Part shown: positions 1 through 4,884 of the stretch, piece by piece
Layout of the letters: each line of letters opens with the position of its first letter
Position numbering within the stretch: the first letter of the stretch is position 1
NCBI GenBank assembly: GCA_014377795.1
Contig: JACMOY010000076.1
Location: forward strand, 1 to 5,879
Origin: Actinomycetota bacterium
Lineage (GTDB): Bacteria > Actinomycetota > Actinomycetes > Actinomycetales > Angustibacteraceae
DNA length: 5,879 bases
Reading direction: 5' to 3'
Translations under genes and position numbers: made by a program
Notes under the pieces: generated by a model
The model's input: only the letters and a program-made list of their open reading frames with translations
What the model was told of the DNA's origin: nothing
Databases searched by the model: none

Positions 1-342
1 CCGGGTCAGCGAGCCGGGGGTGGCGAAGGGCACCTCGCGCACGGCCTGACCGCCGCGCAGCTGCCCGCGCAGACCCTTGCGCTGCCCGTCGCACATCACG
101 TCCAGGTCGACCCGGACGCCGGTGACGCCCGGCAGCGCGCTCACCGCGGCGGTGACCTCGCGGGTGATGGTGTCCTTCAGCGGGCAACCCGAGACGGTGA
201 GGAAGATACCGACGACGACCTGGCCGTCCGCGCCGACCACGACCTCCTTCACCATGCCGAGCTCGGTGATCGGCTTCTTGATCTCGGGGTCGTCGACGCG
301 CGCGAGCACCTCGAGGACCTGCTCGTTCGACGGAAGGGCCAT
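1..342 (-). CDS. mrp: Mrp/ApbC-family Fe-S carrier P-loop ATPase, N-terminal part (gene runs off the left edge)
   Basis: Mrp/ApbC/Nbp35-type proteins are cytosolic P-loop ATPases that bind a [4Fe-4S] cluster and pass it to apoproteins. The 114 residues seen here are the N-terminal MIP18/DUF59 domain. Visible hallmarks are DDPEI (17-21), ITELGMVKEV (25-34), the LTVSGCPLKDTI motif (48-59) and the lead-in VPFATPGSLTR (104-114), which in actinobacterial Mrp comes just before the Walker A motif. That motif (GKGGVGKS in the family) should lie immediately beyond base 1. The ATG at 342 is chosen because the domain begins at once and a TAGCAT -10 hexamer (354-349) sits 6 nt upstream, implying a leaderless transcript. 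An oddity is Cys84 in DVMCDGQR, where I recall VMSDEQR in related proteins. The family is firm. The intact state of the rest cannot be judged. Confidence 0.9.
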   Translation of the reverse strand, partial: MALPSNEQVLEVLARVDDPEIKKPITELGMVKEVVVGADGQVVVGIFLTVSGCPLKDTITREVTAAVSALPGVTGVRVDLDVMCDGQRKGLRGQLRGGQAVREVPFATPGSLTR

Positions 343-354
343 GCCCCGATGCTA
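342..354 (-). promoter_or_regulatory. Predicted leaderless promoter of mrp (-10 TAGCAT)
   Basis: On the minus strand TAGCAT occupies 354-349 and is followed by 6 nt and then the ATG at 342. This fits a sigma-A -10 (TAnnnT) with transcription starting on or next to the A of the start codon. No Shine-Dalgarno and no TTG-type -35 are visible. The upstream context GGCGCC-TAGC resembles that of the MgtE-like gene's promoter (GGCGC-TAGC). Confidence 0.5.
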
Positions 355-398
355 GGCGCCGGCTCGCGCGGCTGCGGCGGCGGGCGGGGCGCTGGCCC

Positions 399-412
399 TA
401 CCATGACGTGCG
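399..412 (+). promoter_or_regulatory. Predicted leaderless promoter of the MarR gene (-10 TACCAT)
   Basis: TACCAT at 399-404 matches TAnnnT and is followed by 7 nt and the GTG at 412. An upstream in-frame ATG (403-405) overlaps the hexamer itself, so a transcript from this promoter could not contain it. There is no -35 consensus. The 69 bp between the mrp and marR start codons is a natural place for a MarR operator, but I see no convincing long inverted repeat there. Confidence 0.5.
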
Positions 413-894
413 TGGACGAGGTGCGGGGTCTGCGCCGCCTGGACCAGGCGCAGCTCGACGACTGGCGGCTCTTCCTGCGCGCCCACGCGTTCGTCATCAG
501 CCGGCTCGAGGCCGACCTGGCCGCCGACGGGCAGCCGAGCCTGGCCACGTACGACGTCCTCGTCCAGCTCATCGAGGCGCCCGAGCACCGGTTGCGGATG
601 ACCGAGCTGGCGCAGGCCGTGCTGCTCTCGCGCAGCGGGCTGACCCGCCTGGTCGACCGGATGGCGGCACTGGGCTACGTGCGCCGCGAGCCGAGCCCGG
701 GTGACGCGCGCGGCGTCCACGCCGTCCTCACCGAGGAGGGCGTGTCGGCGCTGCGCCGGGCCGCGCGCACCCACCTGCGCGGGATCGGCGAGCACGTGGT
801 CGACAAGCTGACCGTGCCCGAGCTGGCCGCCCTCGGGCAGGTCTGCGCCAAGCTGGTGCCCGAGGGGTCGGGTCGAGCAACGAGTCAGGTCTAG
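412..894 (+). CDS. MarR-family winged-helix transcriptional regulator
   Basis: MarR proteins are homodimeric cytosolic DNA-binding regulators that usually repress their own gene and neighbours and release DNA on binding a small ligand. The 160-residue product has the family length. It has N-terminal dimerisation helices (about 8-40), a winged helix from about 43 to 107 with LRMTELAQAVLLSRSGLTRL (61-80) covering helix-turn-helix and recognition helix, then VDRMAALGYVRREPSPGDAR (81-100) into the wing, LTEEG (106-110), and a C-terminal dimer helix. The GTG at 412 is preferred because a -10 hexamer ends 7 nt upstream; the ATG at 403 would add three residues. The gene is divergent from mrp and converges on the GspE-type gene, sharing CTAG (891-894) as stop codons. 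Ligand and targets cannot be told from the sequence. Mrp or its own gene are the nearest candidates. Confidence 0.88.
   Translation: MDEVRGLRRLDQAQLDDWRLFLRAHAFVISRLEADLAADGQPSLATYDVLVQLIEAPEHRLRMTELAQAVLLSRSGLTRLVDRMAALGYVRREPSPGDARGVHAVLTEEGVSALRRAARTHLRGIGEHVVDKLTVPELAALGQVCAKLVPEGSGRATSQV
891..894. other. CTAG: shared stop codons of two convergent genes
   Basis: The palindrome CTAG reads TAG on the plus strand (892-894, stop of the MarR gene) and TAG on the minus strand (893-891, stop of the ATPase gene). The two coding regions therefore overlap by 4 bp and leave no intergenic space. Any terminator of either transcript would have to lie inside the other gene. I saw no obvious hairpin with a U-tract there. 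Confidence 0.9.
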
Positions 895-2891
895 GCGGCG
901 GGCGAGGCGGGCGCCGCCGTGGCGGCGGGCTCGCGGCACCACGGGCAGACCATCCAGTCGGGGTCCATCTGCCGTGAGCAGGCTTGGCAGCTGCCGATGT
1001 CCAGGGGCACGGTGCACCAGGGGCACAGCACCATCCCGTTGTCGACGCCGCGCTCGCACGAGTGGCACGACTTGCCGCCGGAGTGGTCGGAGTGGGTGAC
1101 CCGCACGGCCTCCTCGAACGTCGTCTCGCCGCGCTTGGCCTTGTCCAGCGCACTGGCCCGCAGCGTCTTCATCCCCGAGGCGCGGGCCTGGGCGCCGACG
1201 GCGGACTCGGTCGCCGAGGTCATCAGCACGGTCCGCATGGCGGTGTCGACGACCAGCACCTCGTACACGGCGGTGCGGCCGCGGTACCCGGTGCCGGCGC
1301 AGTCCGGGCAGCCGGTGCCCATCAGTGGCGTCGCGTCCAGGATGTCGTCGATCCGCAGGCCCAGCAGGGTCAGCGTGCTCTCGTCCGGGATGTAGCCCTC
1401 GGCGCACGAGTCGCACGGCTTGCGCACCAGGCGCTGGGCGACGGCCGCGGTCAGCGACGAGGCGACCAGGAACGGCTCGACCCCCATGTCGACCAGCCGG
1501 GTCAGGGCCGCGACGGCGGAGTTGGTGTGCAGGGTGGTGAGCACGAGGTGGCCGGTGATCGAGGCCTTCAGCGCCAGCTCGGCCGTGAGCGCGTCACGCA
1601 CCTCGCCGACCAGGATGATGTCGGGGTCCTGCCGCAGGATCGAGCGCAGGCCGCGGTCGAACGTCATGCCGGACTTCTCGTTCACCTGCACCTGGGTGAT
1701 CCCGGGCAGCTGCACCTCGATGGGGTCCTCGAGGGTGACGATGTTCTTGTCCGGCGTCATGGTCTGGTTGATCGCGGCGTACAGCGTGTTCGTCTTGCCC
1801 GAGCCGGTAGGGCCGGTGATCAGCACCAGCCCCTGCGGCACGGCCAGCGAGGCGAGGAACGCCTTGAGCTGGTCCTCCTCGAACCCCAGCGACTCCAGCG
1901 AGGGCACGCTGTCGGCGCGGGTCAGCAGCCGGACGACGATCTTCTCGCCGTGCAGCGAGGGCAGGGTGCTCACCCGGGTGTCGATCGAGGCGCCGTCCAC
2001 GACGATCCGGCTGCGACCGTCCTGGGGGACGCGTCGCTCGGCGATGTCGAGGCCGGACATGATCTTGACCCGGCTGACGATCGCCGGGCCGAGCCGGCGG
2101 GGCGCGGTCATCACGTCGCGCAGCAGCCCGTCGACGCGGTACCTGATCCGCAGCCCGTCGCGCTGCATCTCGATGTGGATGTCGGACGCGCGCATCCGGG
2201 CCGCGTCGGCGAGCACCTGGTTGACCAGCTTGACGATGGGGGCGTCGTCGACCCCGCCTGCCCCGAAGTCCTCCGAGGTGGTCTCCTCGAGCTCCTCGGC
2301 GATCATGCTGACGCCGGAGGTGTCCTCGGACAACGACCAGGCGCGGGTCAGGTGGTCCTTGATCTGGGTGGCAGGTGCCACGACGACGAACAGCTCGGGC
2401 GCCTGGGTGTACATCCGGACGTCGTCCAGGGCCAGCACGTTGGTCGGGTCGGACGTCGCGACGACCAGCCCGCCGCTGGGGTGGCGGTCGAGCACGAGCA
2501 CCCCGGTGCGCTCGGCCACGGCCCGCGGCAGCAGCCGCACGACGTCGGGGGCGGGCACGACCCGCGACAGGTCGGCGGCCGAGAGCCCGAGCGAGGTGGC
2601 GAGCGCCTCGGCCACCTCGCGCTCGGTGGCGAACCCCATCGCAGCCACGACCTGACCCAGCCGGCGCCGCGGCGGCGGGTCGGCGGTCTGCACCTGCAGG
2701 GCCTGCTCGAGCTGCTCGGGCGTGACCAGCCCCTGGTCGGTGAGGACCTCGCCGAGCCGTCGTCGCACCGGCGCGCCGGGGATGCGCTCGGTGGTCTTGG
2801 ACAGGGGCACGGCCACCAGGGTGGAGCGCAGCTCGCCGCCGGGGTTGTACTGCGGCGAGAGCGCGACCGTTTCGGGGGTGGCGGACGACAT
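891..2891 (-). CDS. GspE/PilB-type type II secretion/type IV pilus assembly ATPase with MshEN-like N-domain and C-terminal double zinc ribbon
   Basis: Members of this family are hexameric cytoplasmic ATPases that drive pilus or pseudopilus assembly at the inner membrane. In the 666 residues: an MshEN/T2SSE-N domain (about 42-165, with RLG motifs at 45-47 and 77-79), a linker, the N2 domain (VDDAPIVKLVNQ from 214; SDIHIE 236-241), then the motor with Walker A GPTGSGKT (360-367), Asp box TLEDPIE (386-392), Walker B DPDIILVGEVRD (422-433) and His box TGHLVLTTLHTN (446-457). The usual family tetracysteine is present (C493/C496, C528/C531). Beyond the normal end lies a tail with four more CxxC pairs (609/612, 623/626, 635/638, 649/652). 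All catalytic motifs look intact. The ATG at 2891 is the only start before an in-frame stop at 2931-2933. No Shine-Dalgarno is visible, so a later start (GTG near residue 26) is possible. It is third in a minus-strand operon, 39 nt after the DUF1003 gene. No pilC, pilT or pilin gene is seen. Confidence 0.9.
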   Translation of the reverse strand: MSSATPETVALSPQYNPGGELRSTLVAVPLSKTTERIPGAPVRRRLGEVLTDQGLVTPEQLEQALQVQTADPPPRRRLGQVVAAMGFATEREVAEALATSLGLSAADLSRVVPAPDVVRLLPRAVAERTGVLVLDRHPSGGLVVATSDPTNVLALDDVRMYTQAPELFVVVAPATQIKDHLTRAWSLSEDTSGVSMIAEELEETTSEDFGAGGVDDAPIVKLVNQVLADAARMRASDIHIEMQRDGLRIRYRVDGLLRDVMTAPRRLGPAIVSRVKIMSGLDIAERRVPQDGRSRIVVDGASIDTRVSTLPSLHGEKIVVRLLTRADSVPSLESLGFEEDQLKAFLASLAVPQGLVLITGPTGSGKTNTLYAAINQTMTPDKNIVTLEDPIEVQLPGITQVQVNEKSGMTFDRGLRSILRQDPDIILVGEVRDALTAELALKASITGHLVLTTLHTNSAVAALTRLVDMGVEPFLVASSLTAAVAQRLVRKPCDSCAEGYIPDESTLTLLGLRIDDILDATPLMGTGCPDCAGTGYRGRTAVYEVLVVDTAMRTVLMTSATESAVGAQARASGMKTLRASALDKAKRGETTFEEAVRVTHSDHSGGKSCHSCERGVDNGMVLCPWCTVPLDIGSCQACSRQMDPDWMVCPWCREPAATAAPASPAA
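936..1067 (-). other. C-terminal tandem CPWC zinc-ribbon extension of the GspE/PilB-type ATPase
   Basis: Residues 609-652 form two copies of the same unit: CHSC, 10 residues, CPWC; then CQAC, 10 residues, CPWC, with 8 residues between units. The eight cysteines suit two structural zinc sites of the double-zinc-ribbon (DZR) type. This is separate from the tetracysteine within the ATPase domain (493-531). An Ala/Pro tail follows. Zinc binding is inferred from spacing. Confidence 0.8.
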
Positions 2892-2930
2892 GGGCGGGAC
2901 ATCGGCACGAGTGCGGCCGGAGTGAAGCGG

Positions 2931-3482
2931 TCAGCCGGACGTCGAGCCGCCGGCCGGGGCGTCTGCCTCGTTCTTTCCGTGCGCAGCCGCCCGCTCGTCG
3001 AGCTCCTCGAGCAGGGCCCGCAGCTCGGACCGCACGAAGTCGCGGGTGGCCACCTCGCGCATGGCGATCCGCAGCGAGGCGACCTCACGGGTCAGGTACT
3101 CGGTGTCGGCCAGGCCCCGCTCGTCCCGGGCCCGGTCCTGCTCGCCGACCACGCGGTCACGGTCGGTCTGCCGGTTCTGTGCCAGCAGGATCAGCGGGGC
3201 GGCGTACGACGCCTGCAACGACAGGATCAGCGTCAGCAGGGTGTAGTTCAGTGCCTTCGGGTCGAACTGCAGCTCGACCGGCGTGAAGGAGTTCCAGGCC
3301 AGCCACACGAGCACGAACACCGTCAGGTAGACCAGGAACCGCGCGGTGCCGAGGAACCGGGCGAAGCGCTCCGAGACCCGGCCGAACACCTCGGGGTCGA
3401 CGCTGGGCCGGTTGATCAGCGAGCGCCGCACCTCGCGCGGCTGGTCCAGCCGGGGGGTGCGGCCGCGCGGCTCACGCGCCAC
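2931..3482 (-). CDS. DUF1003 family two-helix membrane protein
   Basis: The 183-residue product matches the DUF1003 family, whose biochemical role is not established. A basic N-terminus (1-45) leads to two hydrophobic segments: FLVYLTVFVLVWLAW (49-63) and, after the family's FDPKALNYTLLTLILSLQ stretch (73-90), roughly 80-100. It ends in the signature APLILLAQNRQTDRDR (95-110). A charged, probably helical or coiled cytoplasmic tail (110-172) follows, rich in Asp/Glu/Arg with heptad-like Leu, and then a Gly/Ser end. The GTG at 3482 overlaps the upstream MgtE-like gene by 11 bp. A purine-rich AAGGCGG lies 6 nt before it, inside that gene, as a possible weak ribosome site. The overlap suggests translational coupling and a shared function. 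The pair resembles, from memory, M. tuberculosis Rv1231c/Rv1232c. The family call is firm, the function unknown. Confidence 0.87.
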   Translation of the reverse strand: MAREPRGRTPRLDQPREVRRSLINRPSVDPEVFGRVSERFARFLGTARFLVYLTVFVLVWLAWNSFTPVELQFDPKALNYTLLTLILSLQASYAAPLILLAQNRQTDRDRVVGEQDRARDERGLADTEYLTREVASLRIAMREVATRDFVRSELRALLEELDERAAAHGKNEADAPAGGSTSG

Positions 3483-4824
3483 GGCGGGCCGCCTTGGCCT
3501 TCTTGGTCTTGACCTTGGTCGACGGGGGCTTGCTCGCCTTCGAGCTCTCGGGCCGGGGGTGGCGCAGCGGCTCGGGCGTCTCGCGCCAGTCCTGCGGCAG
3601 GATGTGGTCGAGGACGTCGTCGACCGTGACCGCGCCCAGCAGGTGACCGTCGTCGTCGGCGATCGGCACCCCGACCAGGTTGTACGTCGCGAGGAACCGG
3701 GTCACCTGGCCGAGGGTCGCGCTGGGCAGCAGTGCCTCGATGTCCTTGTCGACGATGCCGCCGATGGCGGCGTTGGGCGGTTCGCGCAGCATCCGCTGGA
3801 TGTGCACCAGCCCGAGGAACCGGCCGGTGGGCGTCTCGAGCGGCGGGCGGCAGACGTACACGTTGGAGGCCAGCGAGGGGCTGAGCTCCTCGCGGCGCAC
3901 GACGGCCAACGCCTCGGCGATCGTCGCGTCCGGGGCCAGGATCACCGGCTCGGTGGTCATCAGGCCGCCCGCCGTGTCCTCGTCGTAGGTCAGCAGCCGG
4001 CGCAGCGGGGCGGCGTCGTCCGGCTCCATCAGGCGCAGCAGGTTCTCGGCGGTCTCGGCCGGCAGCTCGGACAGCAGGTCGGCGGCGTCGTCGGGCTGCA
4101 TGGCCTCGAGCACGTCGGCGGCCCGCTCGTTCTTCAGCTGGGTGAGGATCTCGACCTGGTCGTCCTCGGGCAGCTCTTCGAGGACGTCGGCCAGCTTCTC
4201 GTCGTCCAGACCGGCGGCGACGTCCGCGCGGCGCTGCGGCGACAGGTCGCGGATGACGTCGGCGAGGTCGGCGGCCTTGAGCGAGGCGAAGGTCGCCAGC
4301 AGGTTCGACACGCCCTGCCCGGTCGCGACCAGCGAGAGCCCGCTCACCTGGTCGACGTCGACGAGCAGGGTCTCGCCGCGCTTGCGCAGCCGGCTCGACA
4401 ACCCCCGGGAGGGGGTCCCGCGGCGGACGAAGAGCTTGCTGATGACCCAGTCGCGGGTGCGCTGCTGGGTCATCGCGACGTCCTCGACGATGACGTCGCC
4501 GCTGCCGTCGACCATCGTGACCGGGCGGTCGAGCAGCTCGGCGAGCACCAGGGTCTCGCTGGGGCGCGGCTCGAACCGGCGCAGGTTGACCACGCCGGTG
4601 GTGATCACCTGACCGCCGTCGATGCTGGTGACGCGGGTCATCGGCAGGAACACCCGACGGCGCCCCGGCACCTCGACCACCAGGCCGACGACCAGCGGTG
4701 GCAGCACCCCGGCCCGGAACACGACGACGACGTCGCGGGCACGACCGACCTGGTCACCGAGGGGGTCGAAGACGGCGAGGCCGGACATGCGGGCGACGTA
4801 GACGCGCGGGGGGGCTCCGCTCAC
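3472..4824 (-). CDS. Soluble MgtE-N/CBS-domain protein with PRC-barrel-like N-terminus; no channel domain
   Basis: The N-terminal part (about 7-80, VYVARMSGLAVFDPLGDQVG onward) looks like a PRC-barrel; a second, weaker copy may span 114-165. Residues 180-280 are the helical MgtE N domain, with acidic repeats such as LADVLEELPEDDQVEIL (211-227) and AADLLSELPAETAENLL (247-263). DEDTAGGLMT (281-290) opens a CBS pair ending near 411 (VTVDDVLDHILP, 399-410). A Lys/Ala-rich tail (429-450) follows. In true MgtE channels the N and CBS domains sense cytosolic Mg2+ and gate a five-helix pore. Here there is no hydrophobic segment, so it cannot be a transporter by itself. The 450-residue length assumes the GTG at 4824, supported by TAGCCT (4837-4832) 7 nt upstream and by the domain starting directly. 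It is the first gene of the operon and overlaps the DUF1003 gene by 11 bp. A Mg2+- or nucleotide-sensing partner of that membrane protein is the likeliest role, by inference. Confidence 0.87.
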   Translation of the reverse strand: MSGAPPRVYVARMSGLAVFDPLGDQVGRARDVVVVFRAGVLPPLVVGLVVEVPGRRRVFLPMTRVTSIDGGQVITTGVVNLRRFEPRPSETLVLAELLDRPVTMVDGSGDVIVEDVAMTQQRTRDWVISKLFVRRGTPSRGLSSRLRKRGETLLVDVDQVSGLSLVATGQGVSNLLATFASLKAADLADVIRDLSPQRRADVAAGLDDEKLADVLEELPEDDQVEILTQLKNERAADVLEAMQPDDAADLLSELPAETAENLLRLMEPDDAAPLRRLLTYDEDTAGGLMTTEPVILAPDATIAEALAVVRREELSPSLASNVYVCRPPLETPTGRFLGLVHIQRMLREPPNAAIGGIVDKDIEALLPSATLGQVTRFLATYNLVGVPIADDDGHLLGAVTVDDVLDHILPQDWRETPEPLRHPRPESSKASKPPSTKVKTKKAKAARRGA

Positions 4825-4837
4825 GTCGCACAGGCTA
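4824..4837 (-). promoter_or_regulatory. Predicted leaderless promoter of the MgtE-N/CBS–DUF1003–ATPase operon (-10 TAGCCT)
   Basis: On the minus strand TAGCCT at 4837-4832 is followed by 7 nt and the GTG at 4824. There is no Shine-Dalgarno. No TTG-type -35 is seen at the expected distance, which already lies inside the PhzF gene. Confidence 0.5.
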
Positions 4838-4845
4838 GCGCCGCG

Positions 4846-4859
4846 TACGGTGAGCGCCG
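4846..4859 (+). promoter_or_regulatory. Predicted leaderless promoter of the PhzF-family gene (-10 TACGGT)
   Basis: TACGGT at 4846-4851 is followed by 7 nt and the GTG at 4859. Another in-frame GTG (4850-4852) overlaps the hexamer and would be excluded from such a transcript. A weaker alternative is TAGCGC (4836-4841), 8 nt before the GTG at 4850, which lacks the final T. There is no -35 or ribosome site. Confidence 0.45.
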
Positions 4860-4884
4860 TGGACCCGACCGCCGTGGACCCGAC
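4855..4884 (+). repeat. Perfect 15-bp tandem duplication spanning the PhzF start codon
   Basis: CGCCGTGGACCCGAC occurs at 4855-4869 and again at 4870-4884 with no mismatch. Each copy contains an in-frame GTG (4859 and 4874), so the N-terminus reads VDPTAVDPT. Only the first GTG has a -10 hexamer at the right distance. Confidence 0.9.

Noticed and set aside
349..402. Start of the MarR protein at the ATG at 349
   Set aside because: It would add a Gly/Arg-rich stretch (SRGCGGGRGAGP) unlike MarR N-termini, and it overlaps the mrp -10 element.
3472..3475. GTGA (minus strand) at the MgtE-like stop as a classic stop-start overlap for the DUF1003 gene
   Set aside because: The GTG at 3475 is not in the DUF1003 frame; the in-frame start is the GTG at 3482.
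984..3512. Very long plus-strand open frame (842 codons) opposite the ATPase and DUF1003 genes
   Set aside because: It is low-complexity (rich in Gly, Arg, Gln, Val, His) with no recognisable domain. It mirrors GC-biased codons of the minus-strand genes, which have full family motifs.
4808..4814. Run of seven G in codons 4-6 of the MgtE-like gene as a phase-variable tract
   Set aside because: Seven G is not remarkable at this base composition and nothing else indicates slippage.
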